DNA of 6,161 bases, taken from the NCBI GenBank assembly GCA_027083075.1, contig JALWQQ010000108.1, forward strand, positions 1-6,161. Reading direction: 5' to 3'. The notes under the pieces were generated by a model. The model had not been told where the DNA came from. It saw only the letters and a program-made list of their open reading frames with translations, and ran no database searches. Below are positions 1 to 5,356 of this stretch, piece by piece (position 1 is the stretch's first letter; every line of letters starts with the position of its first letter). Source of the stretch: Campylobacteraceae bacterium. Its GTDB lineage: Bacteria; Campylobacterota; Campylobacteria; Campylobacterales; Sulfurovaceae. Made by a program: the position numbers and the translations under genes.

Positions 1-1
1 A

Positions 2-175
2 CACTGGTTGGAACAAAAGAGAAGCGAAATAGAAAAACGCTCTTCTGGATTGTGGGTTGGTGGATATGGGCAAACAAGATTACCAAAAGAAGTTGTAGAA
101 ATATTGTTTGATATTGCAACAACAAAGGTTGAGCGGGAACTAAGAACTCTCAAAAAAGAGTTTGAGAATGCATAA
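2..175 (+). CDS. Unknown small protein, C-terminal 57 residues only
   Basis: The reading frame is open from the left edge of the window and ends at a TAA at 173-175; its start is outside. The visible part begins HWLEQKRSEIEKRSSG and ends in a charged, helical stretch (KVERELRTLKKEFENA) that could form a short coiled coil. A middle segment reads LPKEVVEILFDIA. I do not recognise the family. It is followed 11 bases later by the next start, whose Shine-Dalgarno sequence touches this stop codon, so both probably belong to one transcript. Low G+C and the phage-type genes downstream suggest an accessory protein of the integrated element. It was missed by length-limited ORF finding, but codon continuity and the neighbouring gene spacing support it. 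Confidence 0.55.
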   Translation, partial: HWLEQKRSEIEKRSSGLWVGGYGQTRLPKEVVEILFDIATTKVERELRTLKKEFENA

Positions 176-186
176 GGGGGAGAAAT

Positions 187-318
187 ATGCACATCTGTAC
201 GACGAAATCACTATCGGCAGGCATCGAGCAAATCGATATAAAGTGCCCGATTTGCGGAGAGAGGCTTACGCTTACATGGATCGGCGAATATTGTAGCGAT
301 TACGAGGAGAAGAAATGA
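187..318 (+). CDS. Zinc-ribbon-like miniprotein, 43 residues
   Basis: This 43-residue ORF starts at ATG 187 behind a strong Shine-Dalgarno sequence (AAGGGGGAG, 174-182). It ends at TGA 316-318, overlapping the next ATG in an ATGA junction, so it is probably translated and coupled to the YopX-like gene. It has four cysteines: C4, the pair C20-P-I-C23 followed by G-E, and C36. A CPxCG knuckle followed by a short beta-like stretch and another cysteine resembles one half of a zinc ribbon. This suggests a metal-binding fold, although the spacing of C4 and C36 is not a textbook pattern. Many phages carry such miniproteins, some of which bind nucleic acid (for example Com of phage Mu), but I see no specific match. 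The function is unknown. Confidence 0.6.
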   Translation: MHICTTKSLSAGIEQIDIKCPICGERLTLTWIGEYCSDYEEKK

Positions 319-701
319 AAGAACTTAAGCTTAAAGCATATCACAAAACACTCGGGGTAGTGCATGTATTGTCTATCGAGTTCCTAAACGGACTCGTCGA
401 AGTCAGCAATGGCGAAAAAGTTTATCTGTTCACGCTCAACGAAATTGAGTTGATGCAATCAACAGGGATATGTGACAAAAACGGTATAGAGATATACAAT
501 GGTGATATTATAAAACATTTTGACGATGAAATTTTGCAAGTAAAATGGATTAACGATTGTGCACGATTTTTTGCAATAAGCAAGTACGGGATAGAAAGAG
601 AGATACCAGTTGGATATGAACTTTGCAAAAGTAGCACAAAAAACATGGAGGTCATCGGAAACATGTACGAAAATCCTGAATTATTGGAGGAACGAAAATG
701 A
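315..701 (+). CDS. YopX-family phage protein
   Basis: This 128-residue protein carries the two signatures of the YopX family, named after Bacillus phage SPbeta. The first is the central block at about 45-66 (ELMQSTGICDKNGIEIYNGD), where the conserved pattern is an M-QxTGxxDKNGxEIYxGDI core. The second is the C-terminal MEVIGNMYENPELL at about 111-124. The length fits the family. The biochemical role of YopX proteins is not known; they occur in prophages and other mobile elements and are usually small cytoplasmic proteins. The start at 315 has an AGGAG at 305-309, five bases upstream, and overlaps the previous stop in ATGA. The stop overlaps the next ATG at 698 in the same way. This is the clearest phage marker in the window apart from the integrase, and its low G+C agrees with foreign origin. 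Confidence 0.88.
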   Translation: MKELKLKAYHKTLGVVHVLSIEFLNGLVEVSNGEKVYLFTLNEIELMQSTGICDKNGIEIYNGDIIKHFDDEILQVKWINDCARFFAISKYGIEREIPVGYELCKSSTKNMEVIGNMYENPELLEERK

Positions 702-901
702 CCAACAAAACAAAGGTACTAATCGGCTTTGATGCGCCACTGCCCCACACGGGGGGGTGGTATACGCGATATTCCGTAAAGGCAAAAGAACATACAGACG
801 AAAAATCAAAGAAGGATCGAAACTATGGGAGCATTACACAACGACATCATCGAGCTCAAGCGCAACCAAGAACTTATCCTAAGGCTACTCAAGCCGCGTG
901 A
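698..901 (+). CDS. Unknown small ORF with a seven-G run; true C-terminus uncertain
   Basis: The start is well supported: ATG 698 overlaps the yopX-like stop as ATGA and has GGAGG at 686-690, seven bases upstream. The first 20 residues begin MTNKTKVLIGFDAPLPHTGG. The codons for the last two glycines lie in a run of seven G at 751-757. In the frame as sequenced the ORF continues to a stop at 899-901 and overlaps the next gene by 77 bases; that tail looks like out-of-frame reading of the helix-turn-helix gene. One extra G would give a basic, beta-like continuation (VVYAIFRKGKRTYRRKIKEG...) ending at 882. One fewer G would end the protein at 777-779 after 26 residues. I therefore trust the start but not the end. 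I do not recognise a family. It is probably an accessory gene of the element. Confidence 0.4.
   Translation: MTNKTKVLIGFDAPLPHTGGWYTRYSVKAKEHTDEKSKKDRNYGSITQRHHRAQAQPRTYPKATQAA
751..757 (+). repeat. Homopolymer run of seven G inside a coding region
   Basis: Seven consecutive G (after CACAC) sit near codon 18-20 of the small ORF that begins at 698. It is a possible slippage or sequencing-error site, because each single-base change moves the stop codon (901, 882 or 779). Poly-G runs drive phase variation in Campylobacter and relatives, but those tracts are usually longer, often eight or more, so this one is marginal. Confidence 0.6.
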
Positions 902-1064
902 ATGGACGGTCGGCAAAATCGCCGAAATAACGGGTCGCACACGCAACGCCGTGCGCGACTGGCTACTCAAAAACGCCGAACCCGAAGTTGATTTTTGGAA
1001 AAAAGGCGGTAAAATCATAGTCTCGGAGGAAGTAGCCCTGAAGTATATCAACGAAAGGAGATAG
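825..1064 (+). CDS. Small helix-turn-helix protein, probable excisionase / recombination directionality factor
   Basis: This is a 79-residue protein. Residues 5-22 look like an amphipathic helix or short coiled coil. Residues 27-50 (WTVGKIAEITGRTRNAVRDW and following) form a helix-turn-helix, in which the helix IAEITG is followed by a recognition helix around RNAVRDWL. Residues 56-66 (DFWKKGGKIIV) look like a wing, and a final short helix (SEEVALKYI) follows. This resembles the winged-helix DNA-binding proteins of the excisionase / MerR-like class. ATG 825 is preceded by AAGGA at 812-816, eight bases away. The stop is one base before the integrase start, and the integrase Shine-Dalgarno lies inside this gene, so the two are translationally linked. 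The position next to the integrase suggests a role in excision control. A regulator of the integrase gene is the main alternative. Domain call is fairly secure; the excision role is inferred. Confidence 0.7.
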   Translation: MGALHNDIIELKRNQELILRLLKPREWTVGKIAEITGRTRNAVRDWLLKNAEPEVDFWKKGGKIIVSEEVALKYINERR

Positions 1065-1065
1065 C

Positions 1066-2193
1066 ATGGGCTACAAGATCAGAGGCAACCGCATCTACGT
1101 CACCGGCACCGTCGATGGTAAACACTATCGACTATCCACCGGCAAAGAGGCAACAGAGCTCAATATCGCGTGGATACGCAAAAACCACCGCGATGTTCTT
1201 TTAAAACTCGTAAACAAAGAAAAGCCGAAACCATCGATGCTTTTTGCAGAGTATGCCGAACGAAGCATGGAAGCCAACGCATACGCTATCAGAGACACAA
1301 CACATAAGCAGTATGGGTACTTCCTAAACAAGCATATTTTACCATACTTTCGCCACTATCGACTTGACGAGATCAAGCCGTCGGATATCAAACACTTCCA
1401 ATCAAGACTTCTTGAAAAACTTGATGCAAGAAGTGCACGTAACGTGCGCGCACTGCTTGGAAAAATTCTAAACGATGCCGTGCTTGATGAGCTCATAGAC
1501 AAAAATCCAGTCGATGCCGTCAAGGCACCACGCTTGAAAGTCTCTGTGACAAAAGAGGTCGAACCGTTTACACTTGAGGAAGTCGAAACCCTCATAAAAA
1601 ATGCAAGCGGTTTTTATCGCAACTTTCTTGTCGTCGCATTTTTTACGGGTATGCGCCTTGGCGAAATAGTCGCCCTCAGATGGGAAGATGTGGATTTTGA
1701 TGTAAGGAAGATATACATCAAAAGAGCAAAAAGCGACGGAAGAGAGGGGGCGACAAAGACAGGAAAGGCACGCGCTATCGACATGCTGGACATAGTGCGT
1801 GATGCGCTTTCGCAACAGCGGAAACAAACGGGGCTGCTTCGATATGTCTTCGTCAACAGCAAAAACAGACCCTTTCAAAGAATAGGCTCAATCAAAACAA
1901 CCTACTGGGACCCTCTGCTTAGACGATGCGGCATACGATACCGCGTCCCATACAACACGCGCCATACCTTCGCTTCACTTATGTTGCGAGGCGGTGAAGA
2001 TATCCTATGGGTGAGCAAGATGCTCGGGCACACCACCGTGGCAACCACCATGAAGTACTACACAAAATTCGTAGAAGAACGCGGTGCAAAAAGAGCGACA
2101 TTCCTCGATGATTTGACGAGTAAAAATCGCACACTTTTCGCACAGTCGGAAACCGCAACCCCCACAAATACCGAAAAACGCGGCATTTCGTAG
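1066..2193 (+). CDS. Tyrosine recombinase (phage-type integrase)
   Basis: This 375-residue site-specific recombinase should cut and join attachment sites through a tyrosine-DNA intermediate. Residues 1-50 look like an arm-DNA-binding domain with beta strands (YVTGTVDGKHYRLSTG). Residues 56-145 are the SAM-like core-binding domain. Residues 165-340 are the catalytic domain. Catalytic positions are R197 (in FFTGMRLGE), K231 in the beta hairpin (TKTGKARAI), R299 (in PYNTRHTFAS), H322 (in LGHTT) and the nucleophile Y331 (in ATTMKYY). The first position of the usual HxxR motif is Y296 rather than histidine, as is seen in other integrases with a Y-x-TRHTFAS motif. The tail after about residue 345 is polar and probably flexible. 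Start ATG 1066 has AAGGAG at 1055-1060, five bases upstream. The length is typical and the gene looks intact. It lies at the inferred edge of the element, pointing towards yqeY. Confidence 0.95.
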   Translation: MGYKIRGNRIYVTGTVDGKHYRLSTGKEATELNIAWIRKNHRDVLLKLVNKEKPKPSMLFAEYAERSMEANAYAIRDTTHKQYGYFLNKHILPYFRHYRLDEIKPSDIKHFQSRLLEKLDARSARNVRALLGKILNDAVLDELIDKNPVDAVKAPRLKVSVTKEVEPFTLEEVETLIKNASGFYRNFLVVAFFTGMRLGEIVALRWEDVDFDVRKIYIKRAKSDGREGATKTGKARAIDMLDIVRDALSQQRKQTGLLRYVFVNSKNRPFQRIGSIKTTYWDPLLRRCGIRYRVPYNTRHTFASLMLRGGEDILWVSKMLGHTTVATTMKYYTKFVEERGAKRATFLDDLTSKNRTLFAQSETATPTNTEKRGIS

Positions 2194-2212
2194 TGTTTTG
2201 ATACATTTATAG

Positions 2213-2218
2213 TATAAT
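2213..2218 (+). promoter_or_regulatory. Probable -10 box of the yqeY promoter
   Basis: A perfect TATAAT lies 24 bases before the yqeY ATG, in an AT-rich stretch that follows the integrase stop by 20 bases. No -35 box is found at standard spacing (a TTGATA at 2198-2203 is only nine bases away). This fits the weak or absent -35 boxes known in Campylobacterota sigma-70 promoters. The yqeY Shine-Dalgarno AAGGA is at 2232-2236. Confidence 0.6.
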
Positions 2219-2242
2219 CGTAGTAAAAACCAAGGATAAAAG

Positions 2243-2686
2243 ATGACATTAAAAGAGCGGATCAAAAACGATATCAAAGAGGCGATGCGCGCCAAAGATA
2301 CCGCCAAGCGCGATACCCTACGCAACCTTCAACAGGCGATCAAACAGATCGAAGTGGACGAGCGCAAAGAGCTAAGCGACGCCGAAGTCGAAGCGGTTTT
2401 GATGAAGTACCTCAAGCAGCGCGAAGATGCCAAAGCACAGTTTGCCGAAGCGGGACGCGACGATCTCGTCGCCAAAGAGGAAGCCGAGATCGCCGTGGTC
2501 AAAGCCTATCTACCCGAACCGCTGAGTGAAGAAGAACTCACCGCGATACTCAAAGAGATCGTCGCCGAAACCGGTGCCCAGAGCATGAAAGATATGGGCA
2601 AGGTAATGGGTGCCGCGAAAGCAAAAATAGGCAGCCGCGCCGACGGCGGTACGATCTCGAAGATCGTCAAGGGGTTGTTGGGGTAG
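2243..2686 (+). CDS. yqeY: GatB/YqeY domain protein
   Basis: This 147-residue cytoplasmic protein matches the stand-alone YqeY family, which is related to the C-terminal tail domain of GatB, the tRNA-dependent amidotransferase subunit. Visible family signatures are the N-terminal helical part with RDTLRNLQQAIKQIEVDER (residues 23-41), then GRDDLVAKEEAEI (71-83), then YLPEPLSEEEL (89-99), and MGKVMGAAKAKIGSRADGG (118-136) with the conserved K/R-x-G-x-x-ADG turn. A role in tRNA binding or tRNA-related metabolism is inferred from the GatB homology; a precise function is not established. ATG 2243 has AAGGA at 2232-2236, six bases upstream, and a TATAAT at 2213-2218. It is a core chromosomal gene directly beside the integrase, in the same direction. 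It meets the toxin gene tail to tail with abutting stops. Length and composition are normal. Confidence 0.93.
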   Translation: MTLKERIKNDIKEAMRAKDTAKRDTLRNLQQAIKQIEVDERKELSDAEVEAVLMKYLKQREDAKAQFAEAGRDDLVAKEEAEIAVVKAYLPEPLSEEELTAILKEIVAETGAQSMKDMGKVMGAAKAKIGSRADGGTISKIVKGLLG

Positions 2687-2690
2687 CTAC
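2683..2690. other. Palindrome formed by two abutting stop codons
   Basis: The yqeY stop TAG (2684-2686) and the complement of the toxin stop (CTA, 2687-2689) touch, forming the 8-base palindrome GTAGCTAC. There is no intergenic base and no stem plus T-run that would serve as a terminator. Transcripts from either side should therefore run into the opposing gene. Confidence 0.7.
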
Positions 2691-3034
2691 ACCTCGATCA
2701 GCTCATCGAAACACGCTTTAATCGAGCGCATCTCCCCATCACTCGCCCTACCGACATACTCGATCAATCTACTTTTATCGATAGCGCGCACTTGCGAAAT
2801 CAACACGTCGGAATCGTTTTGCAACTTCTCTCTTTTGGAAACTCTTACGCGCAACGGTTTTGCATCGTCGATAAGCGAAGTGGTTAAAGGTAAAATGATC
2901 GTTGTCGGATATTCGCTCTCATTGAGCGTATCGTTTTGTAGTATCAAAACGGGTCGAACCTTGCCCACTTCGTTGTTTCGCTTCACAGGATTGAGATTGG
3001 CAAGCCAAATCTCACCCCTATATGCCGTCGCCAA
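2687..3034 (-). CDS. mazF: MazF/PemK-family toxin, probable endoribonuclease
   Basis: This 115-residue protein has the MazF/PemK fold signatures. Residues 5-30 (AYRGEIWLANLNPVKRNNEV, then GKVRPVLIL) hold the conserved RGEIW and the K-x-RPV/A segment with the likely catalytic R27. Residues 44-53 (TTIILPLTTS) hold the conserved PLT(T/S) strand with the likely catalytic threonine T51 or T52. SQVRAIDKSRL (80-90) is the typical Q-x-R-x-x-DK-x-R-L block. MazF toxins cut single-stranded RNA at short sequence motifs and are held inactive by the cognate antitoxin. The start is TTG at 3032-3034, supported by GGAGG six bases upstream and by the need to retain the RGEIW strand. It overlaps the antitoxin gene by 17 bases. 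Key residues are present, so it is probably active. The cleavage specificity cannot be told from the sequence. Confidence 0.9.
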   Translation of the reverse strand: MATAYRGEIWLANLNPVKRNNEVGKVRPVLILQNDTLNESEYPTTIILPLTTSLIDDAKPLRVRVSKREKLQNDSDVLISQVRAIDKSRLIEYVGRASDGEMRSIKACFDELIEV

Positions 3035-3245
3035 GCGTGCCCTCCAAAGAAGCGATCTCTTTTTTATCCGCTTGCTTTACTTTCGCGACGGCATCAAGAA
3101 GTTTACGCTTTTTGCTCCGCTCTACACGCTGCGAATAGTAAACGATCGCCTCGCGAATGATCTCGCTTTTTTTCTTTCCCGTACTCTCCGAGAGTCTATC
3201 CAAAGTTTTACTCAGCGCATCATTGAGTCGTACCGTAGCCGTCAT
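3018..3245 (-). CDS. Ribbon-helix-helix antitoxin of the MazF-type toxin
   Basis: This is a 75-residue protein. Residues 2-6 (TATVRL) form the DNA-contacting beta strand. Residues 8-21 (NDALSKTLDRLSES) are helix A, and residues 25-38 (KKSEIIREAIVYYS) are helix B, separated by a T-G turn. This is the ribbon-helix-helix fold of CopG/MetJ/ParD-type antitoxins. The basic and charged C-terminal half (VERSKKRKLLDAVAKVKQAD onwards) is the likely toxin-binding tail. I chose ATG 3245 because GAAGGAG lies five bases upstream and the fold begins there; a longer frame from TTG 3302 would run through the promoter. It is the first gene of the pair, overlapping the toxin gene by 17 bases, and should repress its own promoter together with the toxin. 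Classical MazE antitoxins have an AbrB-like fold, but RHH antitoxins with MazF-type toxins are known. Confidence 0.87.
   Translation of the reverse strand: MTATVRLNDALSKTLDRLSESTGKKKSEIIREAIVYYSQRVERSKKRKLLDAVAKVKQADKKEIASLEGTLGDGI
3041..3045 (-). promoter_or_regulatory. Shine-Dalgarno supporting the toxin TTG start
   Basis: On the minus strand this reads GGAGG, six bases before TTG 3034. It lies inside the antitoxin coding region and decides the toxin start, since no ATG or GTG in the toxin frame is placed suitably nearby. The overlap couples toxin translation to that of the antitoxin, and the rare TTG start should lower toxin output relative to antitoxin. Confidence 0.7.
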
Positions 3246-3257
3246 CGCGACTCCTTC

Positions 3258-3276
3258 AATACTGCAATACGGTATT
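3258..3276. promoter_or_regulatory. Candidate operator of the toxin-antitoxin promoter
   Basis: On the plus strand, AATAC (3258-3262), TGC, AATAC (3266-3270), G, GTATT (3272-3276) gives an 11-base palindrome, AATAC-G-GTATT, plus a further AATAC half-site three bases away. The palindrome overlaps the -10 box and expected transcription start. This is where an autorepressing RHH antitoxin or toxin-antitoxin complex would bind. The repeats are seen directly; the function is inferred. Confidence 0.5.
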
Positions 3277-3302
3277 ATAAAACAAAAGCGTGTGCAAGTC
3301 AA
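3274..3302 (-). promoter_or_regulatory. Promoter of the toxin-antitoxin pair
   Basis: On the minus strand TTGACT (3302-3297) is followed after exactly 17 bases by TATAAT (3279-3274), a near-consensus sigma-70 promoter. It lies 29 bases before the antitoxin ATG, so the leader would be about 20 bases with the Shine-Dalgarno at 3257-3251. The TGA stop of trpC (3301-3299) is inside the -35 hexamer. Confidence 0.75.
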
Positions 3303-4099
3303 CCGGCATCACCGTATTTTACGCGCCTCAGCGCCTCCGTCACGTCGGGTTGGCGCATAAAGTGCTCGCCGACAAGGAAGGCATCGGCGCCGATCTTACT
3401 AAGCGCCACGACCGTCTCGTGATCGTTGATACCGCTTTCGGCGACGATAATCTTGCCGTTGGGGATGAGCGGAATGAGCCGTTCGCTCAACCCCATATCC
3501 ATCTCAAAAGTCTCGAGATTGCGATGGTTGATGCCGACGATGTTGGCACCGGCAAACATCGCTTTGACAAGGTCGCTTTTGTCGTGGATCTCTACAAGTG
3601 CCTCCATCCCCAAATGCAAGGTGTAGTCATAGAGCTCTTTAAGTTGCTTGCGGCTCAGGGCTTTGGCGATAAGCAGAACGAAGTCGGCACCGTACGCCAA
3701 GGCTTCGACGATCTGATACTTGTCGATGATAAAATCTTTTCTTAGCAACGGAATGCCGACATAACGACGCACAAGCCCCAGATACTCCTTGTCGCCCTGA
3801 AAGTAGTGCGGCTCGGTCAAGATAGAAAGCGCATCTGCACCCCCTTTTTCATACGCTTGTGCGATCTCTACCGGCTCGAAATCTTCACGAATCACTCCCT
3901 TCGAAGGGCTTGCCTTTTTTACTTCGGCGATGATACGATAGGGGTTCTCCTCCGTCGCTTTGAGTGCTGCATGCACATCCTTGGGCATAAAGGGGTTAAA
4001 CGCCAAAGAGCGCCCCAGCCACTCTACAGGATACTCTTTTTTGCGCTTCTCCAGATCCGCCTTGGTCTTACGAATGATCTCGTCCAAAATATCTGCCAT
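3299..4099 (-). CDS. trpC: Indole-3-glycerol phosphate synthase
   Basis: This 266-residue cytoplasmic enzyme closes the indole ring in tryptophan synthesis, turning 1-(2-carboxyphenylamino)-1-deoxyribulose 5-phosphate into indole-3-glycerol phosphate. It is a stand-alone TIM barrel of normal length, not fused to TrpF. The active-site residues align with those known in Sulfolobus TrpC: E59 and K61 ([13 protein letters not shown]), K121 (LRKDFIID), E170 (LVEIHD), N191 ([11 protein letters not shown]), and E221/S222 (AESGI). The phosphate-binding end FLVGEHF is also present. The first 50 residues form the usual N-terminal helical extension ([20 protein letters not shown]). ATG 4099 has AAGGCGAG seven or so bases upstream. 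It follows the TPR gene by 15 bases and is probably the last gene of that operon; no other trp gene is visible here. Its stop lies in the -35 box of the toxin-antitoxin promoter. Confidence 0.97.
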   Translation of the reverse strand: MADILDEIIRKTKADLEKRKKEYPVEWLGRSLAFNPFMPKDVHAALKATEENPYRIIAEVKKASPSKGVIREDFEPVEIAQAYEKGGADALSILTEPHYFQGDKEYLGLVRRYVGIPLLRKDFIIDKYQIVEALAYGADFVLLIAKALSRKQLKELYDYTLHLGMEALVEIHDKSDLVKAMFAGANIVGINHRNLETFEMDMGLSERLIPLIPNGKIIVAESGINDHETVVALSKIGADAFLVGEHFMRQPDVTEALRRVKYGDAG

Positions 4100-4114
4100 A
4101 TCTCGCCTTGAACT

Positions 4115-5356
4115 CTATTTGCACTCTTTGATAGCACGCCAATGCTGCGCGATCTCGGGCACTCCCGTCCCCTCTTTCTCTACGACGCGTTTCATTGTCT
4201 TAAATGCCTTGTCGCACTCTCTTAGCTTGTAGTATCCCCATGCCAAAGAGTCAAGATAGTAGCTATTGTCGGGTTGTTGTGTAAGTGCCTTTCGTATCAG
4301 CGCTACCCCCTTGGCAACGTCAAGATTTTTATCGATGAGCGTGTAGCCGTAGTAGTTGAGATAGAGACTATCGTCCACCCCTTTGGCAAGCGCCTTCTCA
4401 AACCACTCGGACATCTTTTTTAGCATCTCTTTGTCATCTTTGTTTTTTGCCGTCTCATAGGTCAAAACACCCAGTTCCGCCAGCCATCGCGGATCGTCAC
4501 TGCGTCTTGCCATATCTTGTGCCAAGACCATCGCCTTGTTGTAATGCTTGGTCATCTTGTAGATATCGTAAAGCACCTCTTTGGGTGCATCGACCGACTC
4601 GAGAAAGGCTACCGCACTATTTAAGTCGTGCTTATATGCATAGATCTCCAAGATACGATCAAGTACTTCACGCGCCGGCTTAAGCTTATAGAGTCCCTTG
4701 TAGGTCTCCAAGAGCCCATCGATATCTTTTTTGGCACTATAGAGCTTCAGTAGTGCCGCATAGATCGCCTTATCCTCCCCCTTGAGCCTTCTGTGCGTCT
4801 CAAGTAGCCTAATCGCCTCGTCACTTTTACCGCGATAGACCAGCAGATCGCTAAGACGCAGCAGATCGCTCACACGCTGCGTATGTTCATAGAGCTTGCG
4901 CAAGATCTGTGTAGCCCGTTTTAGGTCGCCGCCGTAGAGAAAGGGGTTAGAGGCAAGATCGATATCTCTCGGATCGTGCGAATCTTCCAAAAGGCGCTCC
5001 GCCTCCTTTTTAGCAGCTTCATAGTTATTGCTCTCCATGTAGAGCGGTATCAAGATGCGAGTGATCTCTTTGTCATCGGGCGTTTGCTTGCGCAGGTGTA
5101 GCAGTCGACGGATCGTCTCGGGGTAGTGGCTCTGTGCAAAGAGTGCATCCTTCGCCTCTTTGATGAGAAACGCCCCTTCGCCCGTACGATCATAGAGCTT
5201 GGCAAAGATCTCTCTTGCAGGCTCGTACGCCTTGATATCTTCAAAGTAGAGCCCCTTGACGATCTGCATATCGATTGAGGTTGACGCCTTGGGGTATGCG
5301 CCAAAAAGCAACATACTACATAACAACGGCAAGAGAGTTATACGATACCGGGACAC
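4115..5356 (-). CDS. Exported tetratricopeptide-repeat protein
   Basis: This is a 413-residue protein. Residues 1-25 look like a signal peptide, with a basic start (SRYR), a hydrophobic core (ITLLPLLCSMLLFGA) and a possible cleavage site after PKA. C13 lacks a good lipobox, so a lipoprotein is less likely. From about residue 40 to the end the protein is a chain of helical hairpins of TPR type, for example NNYEAAKKEAERLL (110-123), GKSDEAIRLLETH (176-188), LNYYGYTLIDKNLDVAKGV (333-351) and DNSYYLDSLAWGYYKLRECD (363-382). The YGYTL and YLDSLAWGYY patterns are the best conserved. TPR proteins bind other proteins; the likely place is the periplasm or the inner face of the outer membrane, and the partner is unknown. 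The start is GTG 5356 with GAGG ten bases upstream, overlapping the upstream gene by 19 bases; this keeps the full signal peptide. Confidence 0.82.
   Translation of the reverse strand: MSRYRITLLPLLCSMLLFGAYPKASTSIDMQIVKGLYFEDIKAYEPAREIFAKLYDRTGEGAFLIKEAKDALFAQSHYPETIRRLLHLRKQTPDDKEITRILIPLYMESNNYEAAKKEAERLLEDSHDPRDIDLASNPFLYGGDLKRATQILRKLYEHTQRVSDLLRLSDLLVYRGKSDEAIRLLETHRRLKGEDKAIYAALLKLYSAKKDIDGLLETYKGLYKLKPAREVLDRILEIYAYKHDLNSAVAFLESVDAPKEVLYDIYKMTKHYNKAMVLAQDMARRSDDPRWLAELGVLTYETAKNKDDKEMLKKMSEWFEKALAKGVDDSLYLNYYGYTLIDKNLDVAKGVALIRKALTQQPDNSYYLDSLAWGYYKLRECDKAFKTMKRVVEKEGTGVPEIAQHWRAIKECK

Larger units (their letters stand above)
1..2193 (+). mobile_element. Integrase end of an integrated prophage or integrative element (partial)
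   Basis: This block combines a YopX-family phage protein, small unknown ORFs, an excisionase-like helix-turn-helix protein and a tyrosine integrase, all on one strand and tightly packed. That layout is typical of one end of a prophage or related integrative element. Sampled 60-base lines in the first 700 bases are about 28-37% G+C, against about 50-57% in the chromosomal genes to the right; the integrase is intermediate at about 40-47%. The right boundary is inferred to lie between the 3' end of the integrase and the yqeY promoter. The left boundary and the second attachment site are outside the window, so no direct repeat can be shown. No capsid, tail, portal, terminase or conjugation gene is visible, so I cannot say whether it is a phage, a satellite or another integrative element. 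Confidence 0.75.

Noticed and set aside
1468..1878. A 136-residue minus-strand ORF inside the integrase
   Set aside because: It overlaps the catalytic domain of the integrase and has no independent signal such as a Shine-Dalgarno or family motif.
2172..2190. Inverted repeat CGAAA / TTTCG at the 3' end of the integrase as a terminator or attachment core
   Set aside because: The stem is only five base pairs with a nine-base loop and no T-run follows; it is as likely chance. No second copy is visible in the window.
2198..2218. TTGATA as the -35 box of the yqeY promoter
   Set aside because: It is only nine bases from the TATAAT, too close for a sigma-70 promoter.
3246..3302. Longer antitoxin start at TTG 3302
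   Set aside because: It would place the promoter and operator inside the coding region. The ATG at 3245 has a much better Shine-Dalgarno and begins exactly at the ribbon-helix-helix fold.
3157..3745. Plus-strand ORFs across the antitoxin and trpC region (for example 3290-3745)
   Set aside because: They lie opposite trpC and the antitoxin, whose catalytic and fold motifs are unmistakable. The plus-strand translations show no family features and come from the G+C-rich complementary frame.
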